64,000 bases of DNA, from NCBI RefSeq assembly GCF_030433435.1, contig NZ_JANRHH010000036.1:62001-126000 (forward strand), in the 5' to 3' direction. Within the stretch, counting starts at the first letter, position 1; the number at the start of each line of letters is the position of its first letter. This document shows positions 1 through 9,093 of this stretch, one piece after another. Source of the stretch: Polycladomyces subterraneus (GTDB lineage Bacteria; Bacillota; Bacilli; Thermoactinomycetales; JIR-001). Below the pieces are notes generated by a model, which searched no databases, was not told where the DNA came from, and saw only the letters and a program-made list of their open reading frames with translations. The position numbers were made by a program, and so were the translations under genes.

Positions 1-1
1 C

Positions 2-988
2 TTGGGGCACACCGGGGGAACGATCGACAAGCTGGAATCCATCGCCGGTTTCGCCACCTCGCTGACGCGAGAAGCGTTTGTTCGTCAAGTGAATGAGATT
101 GGCATCGCCGTAACCGGTCAGACGGCCGACCTGACACCGGCGGACAAACAACTGTACGCGCTGCGTGATGTGACGGCGACGGTCGATTCCATCCCCTTGA
201 TCGCCAGCTCCATCATGAGCAAAAAAATCGCAGGTGGTGCCGATGCGATTGTATTGGATGTGAAAACGGGTCACGGCGCTTTCATGAAAAAAGAAGAGGA
301 TGCCATCCGACTCGCCAAGGCGATGGTGTCCATCGGCACCCAAGTAGGTCGGGAAACGGTGGCCGTCATCAGCGATATGAACCAGCCGCTCGGGTTTGCT
401 GTGGGCAACGCGTTGGAAGTGAAGGAGGCGATCGACACCCTGCGCGGTGAGGGACCGGCGGATCTCACTGAGCTGAGTTTGACGCTGGGAGCGCAGATGG
501 TGTTACTGGCCGGGGTGGTGTCTACGTATACGAAAGCGCGTGCCCTGTTGGCATCCAAATTGGAAGACGGCGCTGCATTGGAGAAGTTTCGTGCGTTTAT
601 TCGGGCACAACAGGGAGATGCCGACGTTGTGGACCATCCGGAACGGCTACCGCAAGCGCAACATCGGATCGAGGTAGTCTCCCCGGTTGAAGGGGCGGTA
701 TCCGCTCTGCAAGCGGAAGAGATCGGCTTGGCGGCGATGAAGCTGGGAGCGGGACGTGCCACCAAGGAAGACCGGATCGATCACGCGGTGGGCATCGTTC
801 TCCACAAAAAAATCGGGGATGCGGTACAAAAGGGAACACCGCTCGCTACGCTCCATGCCAATGATTTGTCGCGCATTGACGAAGTGAAGGCGCAGGTATT
901 GGCGGCATACGAAATATCAAAGCAATCGGTGATGGCGCCGAAGTTGGTCCGCCACATCGTGGATCGAAACGGAATCGTAAATATATGA
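2..988 (+). CDS. pdp: Pyrimidine-nucleoside phosphorylase, C-terminal part
   Basis: The gene runs in from the left edge, so its first codons are missing; about 328 residues remain of a family that is usually about 430. The glycine-rich [13 protein letters not shown] segment at the start of the visible part is a hallmark of thymidine/pyrimidine phosphorylases, and the later GHGAFMK stretch and the C-terminal domain ([13 protein letters not shown], near residue 255) also fit. The enzyme splits uridine, thymidine and deoxyuridine with phosphate in cytosolic nucleoside salvage. A strong terminator follows. In related bacilli this gene lies downstream of drm-punA and close to dacF, which agrees with the neighbours here. 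Confidence 0.95.
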   Translation: MGHTGGTIDKLESIAGFATSLTREAFVRQVNEIGIAVTGQTADLTPADKQLYALRDVTATVDSIPLIASSIMSKKIAGGADAIVLDVKTGHGAFMKKEEDAIRLAKAMVSIGTQVGRETVAVISDMNQPLGFAVGNALEVKEAIDTLRGEGPADLTELSLTLGAQMVLLAGVVSTYTKARALLASKLEDGAALEKFRAFIRAQQGDADVVDHPERLPQAQHRIEVVSPVEGAVSALQAEEIGLAAMKLGAGRATKEDRIDHAVGIVLHKKIGDAVQKGTPLATLHANDLSRIDEVKAQVLAAYEISKQSVMAPKLVRHIVDRNGIVNI

Positions 989-999
989 GATATTGTTCG

Positions 1000-1024
1000 G
1001 GGAACCGTTGGGTTCCCTTTTTTT
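1000..1024 (+). terminator. Rho-independent terminator after pdp
   Basis: GGGAACC (1000-1006) and GGTTCCC (1011-1017) pair perfectly around a GTTG loop and are followed by seven T. It closes the nucleoside-salvage transcript. Confidence 0.9.
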
Positions 1025-1110
1025 ATCTTTGCTCAAACGGGGTCATGAACCCATCTCCTCTCGGAACATACACATAAATAATAATGTCCGATGTGTGGAG
1101 GAGGGGCCTA

Positions 1111-2103
1111 ATGCTACGCGCGGATGTCACCATAGAGCCGTTGGAAGTGCGGATGTTGATCGAGAATCATTATTCCATTCGTGTTACCCGCTTGGAAAAG
1201 GTACGCGCAGCCTATCGGGTGGAAACTGATCAAGGTGTGTATGCGTTTAAAAATGCCCGCAAGATGAAAGACCTCGACTTTATTGCCCATGTAGTGGAGC
1301 ATGTGAAGAAAAGGGGGTTCACCCGTCTGCCTGCACCGATTCCGACTAAGGGTGGTCAGTGGTTGGTGATACATCGAGATCAACCCTATTACATGGAAGA
1401 GTGGTTGCAAAACGTAGAAGAGGTGTCGCCCCGGCAACACGATTGGTTGAGATCGGCCGCTTGTGCGTTGGCACAATATCATGCCTGTTTCAAGCGTTAT
1501 CGCCATCACCGATGCCCTTCGCGGCGACAGGAACACGGTTTGTGGCCGAAATATTTGATGGCGCAGTGGCGTTGGCTCAGCAACGTACGTACTGGTTGGG
1601 CTACCCCTGTTGATGGGATGAAGCACCTCTCTTTTTTGGAATATCGTCTGCAACTTGCCTGGCAGTCGTGGAAACGTGCAGAGGAATGGCGACGATCGGG
1701 GAACGGGCCGGTCAGCGTATTGTGTCACGGCAGTCTTCATCATGAAAACATCCTCACGGATGAGAAAAAGCAGGTGTGGTTGATTGACTACGAGCGCATG
1801 GCTTGGGATGACCGGGTTCGGGATTTGGCTCAATTGATGCAGTATCATTTTCCGCGACACGGATGGCCAGAGCAGGAGATGTCGCGTTTTTTGGACGGCT
1901 ATCACAAAGAATATCCGCTCCGGCCATCGGAATATGTAGCATTATGCTCCCGGCTGGCCGCGCCACCCAAATTTTTCCGGATGGCTCGTAAAGTATGGTC
2001 CTCCTCCGGTCGTTACACATCGATCCAACGGCGATGGGACGACACAGTCCGGACTGAGAAACGAAAAGACCCGTATCTTACCTATTTATATCATCGTGGT
2101 TAA
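1111..2103 (+). CDS. CotS/YutH-type spore coat phosphotransferase-like protein
   Basis: This 330-residue protein belongs to the aminoglycoside-phosphotransferase/CotS-like kinase fold. A catalytic-loop-like HGSLHHEN lies about two thirds along and is followed by LIDYERMAWDD, which resembles the metal-binding DFE-type motif. Proteins of this group in Bacillus (CotS, CotI, YutH, YsxE) are coat-associated or sporulation-related. The ATG at 1111 is chosen because GGAGGAGGGG (1097-1106) lies five bases ahead; an upstream in-frame ATG at 1084 lacks such a site. The gene stands alone between a terminator and dacF. Its small-molecule or protein substrate cannot be read from sequence. Confidence 0.75.
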   Translation: MLRADVTIEPLEVRMLIENHYSIRVTRLEKVRAAYRVETDQGVYAFKNARKMKDLDFIAHVVEHVKKRGFTRLPAPIPTKGGQWLVIHRDQPYYMEEWLQNVEEVSPRQHDWLRSAACALAQYHACFKRYRHHRCPSRRQEHGLWPKYLMAQWRWLSNVRTGWATPVDGMKHLSFLEYRLQLAWQSWKRAEEWRRSGNGPVSVLCHGSLHHENILTDEKKQVWLIDYERMAWDDRVRDLAQLMQYHFPRHGWPEQEMSRFLDGYHKEYPLRPSEYVALCSRLAAPPKFFRMARKVWSSSGRYTSIQRRWDDTVRTEKRKDPYLTYLYHRG

Positions 2104-2126
2104 AAGTGGCAGATCGTTGGAATAAT

Positions 2127-2169
2127 CCTCCTATCCGCCGCTCACACTAAAGCTAGTCAGGATAGGAGG
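2127..2169 (+). promoter_or_regulatory. Inverted repeat that would mask the dacF ribosome site
   Basis: CCTCCTATCC (2127-2136) and GGATAGGAGG (2160-2169) form a perfect 10-bp stem. The 3' arm contains the AGGAGG ribosome site of dacF. No T-run follows, so this is not a standard terminator. It may reduce dacF translation or stabilise the message. Confidence 0.6.
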
Positions 2170-2177
2170 GAAGATCC

Positions 2178-3362
2178 ATGCGATCTCGAATCATGTTGTC
2201 CGTTTTGATGTTTGCTTTGTTGTTATCGGGAATGATGCCGCGCGCGTTTGCGGAAGAGCGCGATTTGGCACCCCAAGCTCGTTCCGCCATCCTGATGGAC
2301 GCGGATACGGGTACCATTCTGTATGAAAAAAACGGGCGCGAAAAACTGCCGCCTGCGTCGATTACCAAAATCATGACGATGCTGTTGGTGCTGGAGGCGC
2401 TGGATCAGGGAAAGATCAAGTATGGCGACCTCGTCCGCGTCAGCGAACATGCGGCGCAAATGGGCGGTTCGCAAATTTATTTGGAGCCCGGTGAACGTAT
2501 GACGGTGAGGGATATGTTGAAGGCGGTTGCAGTGGCGTCGGCCAACGATGCATCCGTTGCCCTGGCGGAACATATCAGTGGTACTGAAGAAGCATTTGTC
2601 AACGAGATGAATCAACGCGCACAAGCCTTGGGGATGAGGGATACACATTTTCGCAACGTGAACGGTCTTCCGGAGGAAGGGCATGTCACCACCGCACATG
2701 ATATTGCCATCATGTCCAGGGAGTTGCTGAAACATCCGGAGATCACCAATTTCACACGGATTTACGAAGATTATCTCCGGCAGGGTACTTCGAAGCCTTT
2801 CTGGTTGGTCAATACCAATCGATTGGTCAAATTTTATCCCGGTGTGGACGGACTGAAAACCGGGTATACCTCGGAGGCGAAATTCTGCTTGTCCGCATCC
2901 GCCAAAAAAGGCACCTTCCGCGTCATTGCCGTCGTGATGGGGGAACCGAATGCCAAGGCGCGCAACCATGAAGTGTCCCGTATGTTGGATTTTGCTTATT
3001 CGCAATACACCAACCGGTTGATCTACCGCAAAGGTGATTCGATCGCCGAACTCCGGGTGGAGAAAGGGGATCCCGGAAAGATTCGTGTCAAAGCGCCGTA
3101 TCCGCTGAGTATCCTGATGAAAAAGGGAGACAAACCGCAACAATACCAACGCCGCATTGTGTGGGAAGAGTTGAATGCCCCGGTGGCCAAAGGGCAAAAG
3201 ATCGGTGAGATTCAAATCGTCAAGGACGGGCGGATTGTCAGTAGAATGGCATTGAACAGCCCGCTGCCGATCTCGCGTGCCGGTTTGTGGGCGACGTGGA
3301 AACGGGTGAGCAAATCGGTGTTGTGGATTCCGGAAAAGGCAAGCTCCCCGTCCACTTCCTGA
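2178..3362 (+). CDS. dacF: D-alanyl-D-alanine carboxypeptidase DacF
   Basis: This 394-residue penicillin-binding protein has a signal peptide (about residues 1-25, ending near AFA). The three active-site motifs are SITK (catalytic Ser of SxxK), SAN (in VASANDAS) and KTG (in GLKTGYT). A C-terminal beta-rich domain follows, as in PBP5-type enzymes. It trims the terminal D-Ala from peptidoglycan stem peptides outside the membrane. Its place immediately before spoIIAA is the conserved dacF position; in Bacillus dacF is read in the forespore and adjusts cortex cross-linking. The start follows AGGAGG at 2164-2169, which is partly buried in an inverted repeat. Confidence 0.95.
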   Translation: MRSRIMLSVLMFALLLSGMMPRAFAEERDLAPQARSAILMDADTGTILYEKNGREKLPPASITKIMTMLLVLEALDQGKIKYGDLVRVSEHAAQMGGSQIYLEPGERMTVRDMLKAVAVASANDASVALAEHISGTEEAFVNEMNQRAQALGMRDTHFRNVNGLPEEGHVTTAHDIAIMSRELLKHPEITNFTRIYEDYLRQGTSKPFWLVNTNRLVKFYPGVDGLKTGYTSEAKFCLSASAKKGTFRVIAVVMGEPNAKARNHEVSRMLDFAYSQYTNRLIYRKGDSIAELRVEKGDPGKIRVKAPYPLSILMKKGDKPQQYQRRIVWEELNAPVAKGQKIGEIQIVKDGRIVSRMALNSPLPISRAGLWATWKRVSKSVLWIPEKASSPSTS

Positions 3363-3425
3363 CGGGGCACATTTCATTCGATCGGGTGACAAATGTCCCC
3401 GATTTTTTTGTTCTTTTGTCAGCGG

Positions 3426-3455
3426 GAAGGAAAGAATCACCAGGCTGTAGAAATA
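3426..3455 (+). promoter_or_regulatory. Candidate sigma-H promoter of the spoIIA operon
   Basis: GAAGGAAAG (3426-3434) and GTAGAAATA (3447-3455) are 12 bases apart and resemble the sigma-H elements RNAGGAWWW and RNNGAATWW with one mismatch each. In Bacillus the spoIIA operon is transcribed by sigma-H, so the position is right. The match is by eye only. Confidence 0.5.
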
Positions 3456-3486
3456 GTGGGTGGAAAAAAGAGGGGAGTGAGGATTA

Positions 3487-3840
3487 TTGAGCTTCGCCGT
3501 TGAAGTGGTGCGGCACCGTCATATATTGGTCGTGCGGTTGTCGGGAGAATTAGACCATCATACTGCTGAACAAGTAAGAACCCGGATTGAAGAGGAGCTG
3601 TTAACCGGATTATATACGGATTTGGTATTGAACTTGTCCCAACTGACCTTCATGGACAGTTCCGGTTTGGGTGTCATTCTGGGACGGATCAAACGGATTT
3701 CTCAACTCGGAGGGAAGATGGTGTTGTGTGCCGTCCATCCGTCGATCACCCGCTTATTCGAGTTGTCTGGATTATTTAAAATATTAGAACGATATGACAG
3801 TGAACAGGCGGCGATTTCGGCTTGTGAGGTGGCATCATGA
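3487..3840 (+). CDS. spoIIAA: Anti-sigma-F factor antagonist SpoIIAA
   Basis: This 117-residue STAS-domain protein carries the phosphorylatable serine in [13 protein letters not shown], at about residues 56-68. Unphosphorylated SpoIIAA binds SpoIIAB and frees sigma-F in the forespore. It starts with TTG at 3487 behind a GGGAGTGAGG site. It overlaps spoIIAB by four bases (ATGA), which suggests translational coupling. Length and order match the family. Confidence 0.97.
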   Translation: MSFAVEVVRHRHILVVRLSGELDHHTAEQVRTRIEEELLTGLYTDLVLNLSQLTFMDSSGLGVILGRIKRISQLGGKMVLCAVHPSITRLFELSGLFKILERYDSEQAAISACEVAS

Positions 3841-4292
3841 ACCGCATACATAATAACTTCATGGAATTGCGGTTTGCCAGCCGGTCGGAAAACGAGTCTT
3901 TTGCTCGGGTGGCGGTCGCTTCCTTCATCTCGCAACTGGACCCGACGATGGAGGAGTTGACAGATATCAAAACCGTGGTGTCCGAGGCGGTCACCAATGC
4001 CATCATCCACGGATATGAGGAACGGGAGGACGGCATCATCACCATCCGGACCGAAATCGAAGGTTCCAAGGTCAGCATCGTGATCGAGGATCGCGGGGTG
4101 GGGATCCCGGACATCCATCAGGCACGCCAACCGCTTTATACATCCAAACCGGAGCTGGAGCGGTCCGGTATGGGATTTACCATCATGGAAAATTTTATGG
4201 ACGAAGTAGAAATCCTCTCACGCCCCGGTTACGGTACGACGGTACGGTTGGTCAAGCAGCTCAAAACCCATCATCAAACGATGAGCAATTGA
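3837..4292 (+). CDS. spoIIAB: Anti-sigma-F factor and SpoIIAA kinase SpoIIAB
   Basis: This 151-residue GHKL-family ATPase/kinase has the N box ([13 protein letters not shown]), G1 box ([10 protein letters not shown]) and G2 region ([13 protein letters not shown]). It holds sigma-F inactive in an ATP-dependent complex and phosphorylates SpoIIAA. It overlaps the upstream gene by four bases and lies nine bases before sigF, so partner proteins are made from one message. Confidence 0.97.
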   Translation: MNRIHNNFMELRFASRSENESFARVAVASFISQLDPTMEELTDIKTVVSEAVTNAIIHGYEEREDGIITIRTEIEGSKVSIVIEDRGVGIPDIHQARQPLYTSKPELERSGMGFTIMENFMDEVEILSRPGYGTTVRLVKQLKTHHQTMSN

Positions 4293-4301
4293 GGGTTGCC
4301 C

Positions 4302-5069
4302 ATGGATGCGGACGTACGCAACGCCAAGCACCCCCACCTGTCGGATGAAGAGGTCAAAAGGTTGATTCAGATGAGCCAAGATGGAGATGAAGAAGCGCGC
4401 AACCGGTTGGTTCGGCACAACATCCGCCTCGTGTGGTCGGTGGTTCAGCGGTTCATGAACAGGGGATATGAAGCGGAGGACCTGTTTCAAATCGGTTCGA
4501 TCGGGCTGCTCAAAGCGATTGACAAATTTGACCTGTCATATGAGGTGAAATTTTCAACGTATGCGGTACCGATGATCATCGGCGAGATCCAACGTTTTCT
4601 TCGTGACGACGGGATGGTCAAAGTGAGCCGATCCCTCAAGGAGCTGGCCAACCGCATTCGAAAAGTGAAGGATGATTTGGCTAAAGAATTGGGACGGGCA
4701 CCGACCGTTCAGGAAATCGCTGATATATTGCAGGTGCCGCCAGAAGAGATCGTTTTCGCGCAGGAAGCCAATCGGTCTCCCGCTTCCATTCACGAAACGG
4801 TGTATGAAAACGATGGAGACCCTATTACGTTGATGGATCAGATTTCCGATGAGGCGGAACATGCATGGTTCGACACCATGGCGCTGCGGGAAGCGATCGA
4901 TCGTTTGAATGAGCGGGAACGGCTGATCGTGTACCTGCGTTATTACAAGGACCAGACACAGTCGGAAGTGGCAGAGCGGTTGGGTATCTCGCAAGTCCAG
5001 GTGTCCCGTTTGGAAAAGAAGATCATCCGCAAAATGAGAGAAGAAATGGACACCAACATGGACGATTGA
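4302..5069 (+). CDS. sigF: Forespore RNA polymerase sigma factor sigma-F
   Basis: This 255-residue sigma-70 family protein has region 2 with EDLFQIGSIGLLKAIDKFD and VKFSTYAVPMIIGEIQRFLRDDG, region 3 with REAP-like AKELGRAPTVQEIADIL, and region 4 ending in QSEVAERLGISQVQVSRLEKKI (helix-turn-helix). It directs the first forespore-specific transcription. ATG 4302 is preferred over TTG 4296 because TTGAGGG sits at the right distance only for the ATG. Confidence 0.97.
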   Translation: MDADVRNAKHPHLSDEEVKRLIQMSQDGDEEARNRLVRHNIRLVWSVVQRFMNRGYEAEDLFQIGSIGLLKAIDKFDLSYEVKFSTYAVPMIIGEIQRFLRDDGMVKVSRSLKELANRIRKVKDDLAKELGRAPTVQEIADILQVPPEEIVFAQEANRSPASIHETVYENDGDPITLMDQISDEAEHAWFDTMALREAIDRLNERERLIVYLRYYKDQTQSEVAERLGISQVQVSRLEKKIIRKMREEMDTNMDD

Positions 5070-5146
5070 AAATAGCGGGAGGTCATGGACTGTTGACACA
5101 GTGGTCGAGGCCGTTTGCAAGGAAGGAGTCTTGGCCGTTCCGAACC

Positions 5147-5231
5147 GGGGAGCGCAGGGCGCGGGCAAAGTAAGTTCACTTAGCGGATTTTGAAACTGCC
5201 GGGTTCGGACGCTCTCCTGGGAAAACGTTGC
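5147..5231 (+). repeat. Dispersed intergenic repeat, copy D
   Basis: This stretch in the sigF-spoVAA gap shares blocks with copies near 11,900 and 48,470. It begins with GGGAGCGCAGGGCGCGGGCA, continues with AAAGTAAG, and ends with CTCTCCTGGGAAAACGTTG. No coding sense is visible. Confidence 0.55.
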
Positions 5232-5294
5232 GTTCGGATCGATTGATCAGATATGGGGACGGGAAATTTGGGCCACGGGATTGTCAACCATCTG

Positions 5295-5316
5295 AGCACC
5301 GAGAGGTGCTTTTTTC
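5295..5316 (+). terminator. Terminator between sigF and spoVAA
   Basis: AGCACC and GGTGCT pair around a GAGA loop and run into six T. It separates the spoIIA transcript from the spoVA transcript. Confidence 0.85.
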
Positions 5317-5319
5317 TTT

Positions 5320-5349
5320 GCATGTTCCAAGTGGTTCCGTTCCATACTA
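5320..5349 (+). promoter_or_regulatory. Sigma-G-type promoter of the spoVA operon
   Basis: GCATG (5320-5324) and CATACTA (5343-5349) are 18 bases apart and match the forespore sigma-G elements (GYATR and CATACTA-like). They lie just after the terminator and about 40 bases before the spoVAA start, as expected for an operon read by sigma-G in Bacillus. Confidence 0.7.
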
Positions 5350-5391
5350 ACTCCAAACAGAAGACTTAGGACAGGAAAGGAGTTGTCCCGG

Positions 5392-6000
5392 GTGTCTTCC
5401 ATGGTCTATGTACGCCTCCGCAAAAAAGTGACCGCGCGTCCGGGACAGATCCTGCGGCTTAGTGATGTGGCACAAGTCATCGTGGATGATCCTTATGCCG
5501 CAGTCAGGGAGATCCCGGTATTTGAGCCAGACTTCAAAGACGGAAATCTGGCCGTGTTGGATCTGATCGACGTAGTGCGTCGAATCCGATCGGCGTTCCC
5601 AGGTCTTGACGTGCGCAGCATCGGTCCGGCGCAAGTCATCATCGAATTGCAAACTGTTCGTATCACACCGCGACTGTGGTGGGTGGCGGGGGTCTGGTTG
5701 TTGTTATTCGTGGGTTCGGCTTTGGCCATTATGAATTTTCACACCGATGTCAGTATGCGTGAAGTACACGAACGCATCTATTACCTGATGACGGGACAAC
5801 GCGTACACGAACCGCTGGTGTTGCAAATTCCGTATTCATTGGGTATCGGGATCGGGATGATCGTCTTTTTCAACCATCTGTTCAAACGACGGTTAAATGA
5901 CGAACCCAGTCCGTTGGAGTTGGAGATGTATTTGTATCAGGAAAACCTGGATCAATATATCATCGAACACGAAAAACAAAAAGAGCGGACCCAATCATGA
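5392..6000 (+). CDS. spoVAA: Stage V sporulation protein AA
   Basis: SpoVAA-family protein of 202 residues. The N-terminal half (VYVRLRKKVTARPGQILRLSDVAQV) is a soluble domain. Two membrane segments lie in the C-terminal half (LWWVAGVWLLLFVGSALAIM and YSLGIGIGMIVFFNHLF). SpoVA proteins form the channel that moves dipicolinic acid and Ca2+ into the forespore and out again at germination. GTG 5392 is chosen because AAGGAG (5377-5382) lies nine bases ahead; TTG 5383 is too close to it. The end overlaps spoVAB by four bases. Confidence 0.9.
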   Translation: MSSMVYVRLRKKVTARPGQILRLSDVAQVIVDDPYAAVREIPVFEPDFKDGNLAVLDLIDVVRRIRSAFPGLDVRSIGPAQVIIELQTVRITPRLWWVAGVWLLLFVGSALAIMNFHTDVSMREVHERIYYLMTGQRVHEPLVLQIPYSLGIGIGMIVFFNHLFKRRLNDEPSPLELEMYLYQENLDQYIIEHEKQKERTQS

Positions 6001-6419
6001 TCATCTGGCAATACGCGGCGTTAATCGGGATCGGGTTTGCAGGCGGGATTGCGGTCGGAAGCGGGTTTGTTGCTTTTATAACGGTGTTGGACATCGTACC
6101 GCGTCTGGCTCAATGGTCCAAGACCCCTCATCGGATTCACGCATACGAATATGCCATCGTCGCGGGTGCCGTAACGGCAACGTGGTTGGATTTGCGAGGA
6201 TGGTCATTTGACGGTCCCATCTGGCTGACGGCAGTAGTCGGACTGTTGGCGGGTTGTTTTATTGGTTTGTTGGCCGCGGCGTTGACCGAAGTGATCAATG
6301 TGTTGCCCATTTTGGCCAAGCGGCTGGCGATGCAGGATGCCTTGCTCCATCTTTTGATGGCCATGGCACTGGGAAAAGTGGCGGGATCGCTATTTCAGTG
6401 GCTGGTGTTTCATCTGTAA
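5997..6419 (+). CDS. spoVAB: Stage V sporulation protein AB
   Basis: This 140-residue protein is almost entirely hydrophobic, with about four membrane spans (IIWQYAALIGIGFAGGIAVG near the start, AALTEVINVLPILAKRL in the second half). Length and order match SpoVAB of the DPA channel operon. It starts by ATGA overlap with spoVAA. Confidence 0.92.
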   Translation: MIIWQYAALIGIGFAGGIAVGSGFVAFITVLDIVPRLAQWSKTPHRIHAYEYAIVAGAVTATWLDLRGWSFDGPIWLTAVVGLLAGCFIGLLAAALTEVINVLPILAKRLAMQDALLHLLMAMALGKVAGSLFQWLVFHL

Positions 6420-6434
6420 AAAGGAGGAAGAAGT

Positions 6435-6788
6435 GTGGGTACGATTTGGACTGCTTTTTTGATCGGTGGATTGATCTGCGTGATCGGGCAATTGTTGATG
6501 GATTTGACACCACTCACGCCGGCCCACGTGTTAAGCATATTGGTCGTGGCGGGGGCGATTCTCGATGGGATCGGCTTGTACGAACCTCTTATCAAATTTG
6601 CCGGAGCGGGTGCGACTGTTCCCATCACCAGTTTCGGCAACGCATTGGTTCACGGCGCATTACAGGAGGCAAAGGATCACGGACCGATCGGGGTGTTGTC
6701 GGGGATTTTCCAGATCACCAGTGCGGGGATTTCCGCAGCGATCATTTTCGGTTTCTTGACGGCGGTGATCTTTAAGCCGAAAGGATGA
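6435..6788 (+). CDS. spoVAEB: Stage V sporulation protein AEB
   Basis: This 117-residue membrane protein has the family signature [21 protein letters not shown] in its middle and ends in VIFKPKG. These features identify SpoVAEB rather than the longer, related SpoVAC. GTG 6435 follows AAGGAGGAAG. In Bacillus, spoVAC and spoVAD lie between spoVAB and this gene; here spoVAB is only 15 bases upstream, so both are missing from the operon. Confidence 0.9.
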   Translation: MGTIWTAFLIGGLICVIGQLLMDLTPLTPAHVLSILVVAGAILDGIGLYEPLIKFAGAGATVPITSFGNALVHGALQEAKDHGPIGVLSGIFQITSAGISAAIIFGFLTAVIFKPKG

Positions 6789-7381
6789 GCAACATGGCCA
6801 AACGGAAGGTGATTCTGATCACGGACGGCGATCGTGTGGCACAAGCGACCGTCGAGGAAGTGGCCCGTCAGGTGGGAGGACGGTGTATCTCTTCCTCGGC
6901 GGGAAATCCGACACCACTGAGCGGGGAGGAAATCGTGGAGATGATCCGTTCTGCCAAGCACGATCCGGTATTGGTTATGTTCGATGATTGTGGGTGGAAT
7001 CAAAAAGGGCGGGGAGAACGCGCACTGGAGTATGTGGCCAATCATCCCGACATCGAGGTGCTGGGGGTGATCGCCGTGGCATCCGACAGTCGGAGAGTGT
7101 CCGGAACACCGGTGGATGTAGCGTTGGACCAAGACGGCAATATCGTCCATCACCGGGTGGACAAGGATGGACATGAGTTGCACCGAGAGCCGCTTCGCAT
7201 CTATGGAGATACAGTTGATGTGTTGAATCAGATCGAAGCCCCGTTTGTCGTTGGGATCGGCGACATCGGTAAGATGGAAAATCACGACCGTGCGGACTGG
7301 GGGGCACCGGTGACCACTAAAGCAGTGGAGCTGATTTTGAAATATGCGAGTGGGGAATTGGAAGGGGAGGGGACGGTTTAG
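6785..7381 (+). CDS. spoVAEA: Stage V sporulation protein AEA
   Basis: This 198-residue soluble protein corresponds to SpoVAEA. Characteristic stretches are [15 protein letters not shown] at the N-terminus, [17 protein letters not shown] near residue 60 and [14 protein letters not shown] near residue 155. It overlaps spoVAEB by four bases; an internal ATG at 6794 has somewhat better ribosome-site spacing. No spoVAF follows; the operon ends in a terminator before lysA. Confidence 0.9.
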   Translation: MSNMAKRKVILITDGDRVAQATVEEVARQVGGRCISSSAGNPTPLSGEEIVEMIRSAKHDPVLVMFDDCGWNQKGRGERALEYVANHPDIEVLGVIAVASDSRRVSGTPVDVALDQDGNIVHHRVDKDGHELHREPLRIYGDTVDVLNQIEAPFVVGIGDIGKMENHDRADWGAPVTTKAVELILKYASGELEGEGTV

Positions 7382-7425
7382 TGCTGAAGGTTGGTCTTCT
7401 CCCGAAATGGAACTTTCACCTTGTT

Positions 7426-7454
7426 GGCGATTCGCTGACCGATTCGCCTTTTTT
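7426..7454 (+). terminator. Terminator after the spoVA operon
   Basis: GGCGATTCG and CGATTCGCC form a nine-position stem with one central T-T mismatch around CTGAC, followed by six T. Confidence 0.75.
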
Positions 7455-7490
7455 GTTTGTATCCAAATATGCATGGGAACCGATTTCTTG

Positions 7491-7518
7491 TTGAACCCCA
7501 ATCCATCTGATATATAAT
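7491..7518 (+). promoter_or_regulatory. Sigma-A-type promoter of lysA
   Basis: TTGAAC (7491-7496) and TATAAT (7513-7518) are 16 bases apart. The transcript would have a leader of about 65 bases before the lysA start. Confidence 0.65.
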
Positions 7519-7589
7519 GAATATCAATAAAATAATACGACACTGTGTGAAAGCACGGACTGTCTACTGGTTTATGGGAGGAGACAACG

Positions 7590-8933
7590 GTGCATTTACA
7601 TGGAACCAGCCGCATCAACGAATACGGCCACCTCGAAATCGGGGGATGCGATACAGTGGAATTGGCGCGCCGTTTCGGCACGCCTCTGTATGTGATGGAC
7701 GAAGATTTGATCCGGAAACGGATGAGGGAATTCCGGTCTGCGATGGCTGAGACGGGACTGCCGCATCAGGTGGCTTATGCCAGCAAAGCGTTTTGTACCT
7801 TGGCCATGTGCCGTCTTGTCGCCGAAGAGGGTCTTCATCTGGATGTCGTCTCGGACGGGGAGTTGCATACGGCGCTTCAGGCAGGATTTCCGCCTGAACA
7901 CATTCATTTTCACGGCAATAACAAAACGCCGTTTGAATTGAAGATGGCATTGGAAGCCGGAATCGGGCTGTTTATTGTGGACAATTTTGTGGAGTTGTCC
8001 ATGTTAAACGATCTGGCAGGAGAAAAAGGGATGAACGCCCGCATATTGCTCCGGGTGACACCTGGAATCGAAGCTTACACGCACGAATACATCCAAACCG
8101 GCCAAGAAGATTCCAAGTTTGGTTTCGATCTGGCCAGCGGACAAGCGATCGAGGCCGCCAAAATGGCTCGGGATGCGGCACATCTGTCTTTGGAAGGATT
8201 CCACTGCCATATCGGCTCGCAAATTTTCGAAACGGACGGATTCCGTCTGGTGGTGGATAAGATGGCCGCCTTCGCCCGTAAATGCAGAGAAACACTCGAG
8301 GTGGAAACCCGCATTTTGAATCTGGGCGGCGGATTCGGCATTCGTTATCAGGAGGAGGATCATCCTTTGCCGATCCGCCATTATGTTCAAGCCATCGCCG
8401 ATGCTGTGAAAACAGCGTTCGCCGGTGAACCGGCGATTCCGGAAGTCTGGCTGGAACCAGGCCGCAGCATCGTCGGTGAGGCGGGGACCACGCTCTATAC
8501 GGTTGGGACGATGAAAGAGGTACCCGGTGTGCGCAAATATGTCGCCGTGGATGGGGGAATGACCGACAACCTCCGTCCGGCGTTGTACCAAGCCAAATAT
8601 GAGGCACTACTTGCGAACCGTGCTGCGGAAGAACCGACGGAAGTGGTTTCGATCGCCGGCAAATGTTGCGAGAGTGGGGATATGTTGATCTGGGATCTGT
8701 CTCTGCCGTCACCGCGAACGGGAGATATTCTGGCGGTCAGTTGTACGGGGGCATACAACTACAGCATGGCCAACAATTATAACCGCATCCGTCGACCTGC
8801 GGTGATTTTCGTCCGGGACGGTCAAGCGAAAGTCGTCGTCCGCCGGGAGACGTTGGACGATCTGATCCACAACGATTGCCTCTCTCCTGAGCCGGTGAAG
8901 GTCAAACGGGAAGAGGAAGAACCGGTGGGATGA
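7590..8933 (+). CDS. lysA: Diaminopimelate decarboxylase
   Basis: This 447-residue PLP enzyme of the alanine-racemase-fold decarboxylases catalyses the last lysine step, meso-DAP to L-lysine. AYASKAF contains the PLP lysine (near residue 65). HIGSQ, the GGGFGIRY glycine loop (near 248), EPGRSIVG (near 290) and CCESGDML (catalytic Cys, near 360) are all present. GTG 7590 lies six bases after GGGAGGAG. It follows spoVA as in Bacillus, but with its own promoter. The charged C-terminal tail is slightly longer than usual. Confidence 0.96.
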   Translation: MHLHGTSRINEYGHLEIGGCDTVELARRFGTPLYVMDEDLIRKRMREFRSAMAETGLPHQVAYASKAFCTLAMCRLVAEEGLHLDVVSDGELHTALQAGFPPEHIHFHGNNKTPFELKMALEAGIGLFIVDNFVELSMLNDLAGEKGMNARILLRVTPGIEAYTHEYIQTGQEDSKFGFDLASGQAIEAAKMARDAAHLSLEGFHCHIGSQIFETDGFRLVVDKMAAFARKCRETLEVETRILNLGGGFGIRYQEEDHPLPIRHYVQAIADAVKTAFAGEPAIPEVWLEPGRSIVGEAGTTLYTVGTMKEVPGVRKYVAVDGGMTDNLRPALYQAKYEALLANRAAEEPTEVVSIAGKCCESGDMLIWDLSLPSPRTGDILAVSCTGAYNYSMANNYNRIRRPAVIFVRDGQAKVVVRRETLDDLIHNDCLSPEPVKVKREEEEPVG

Positions 8934-9093
8934 ACCATACGCACTTGTAAAATAGCGTTTTGCAGTTGAGGGGTGTCGATTCCTCCACTGAGTGGCTTTG
9001 ACGCCGAACACCATACCGCTACTCGCTGAATTTCCTGTAATTTCCTTCCCGTCGCAGGGATAAATGTCTCATCACGGAGTCATGATAACGATG

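Noticed and set aside
2223-3440. 405-codon minus-strand frame opposite dacF
   Set aside because: Shadow of dacF, which has all PBP motifs; the antisense product is His/Arg-rich and resembles nothing.
6677-7681. 334-codon minus-strand frame opposite spoVAEB/spoVAEA
   Set aside because: Crosses two good genes, a terminator and the lysA promoter; no ribosome site.
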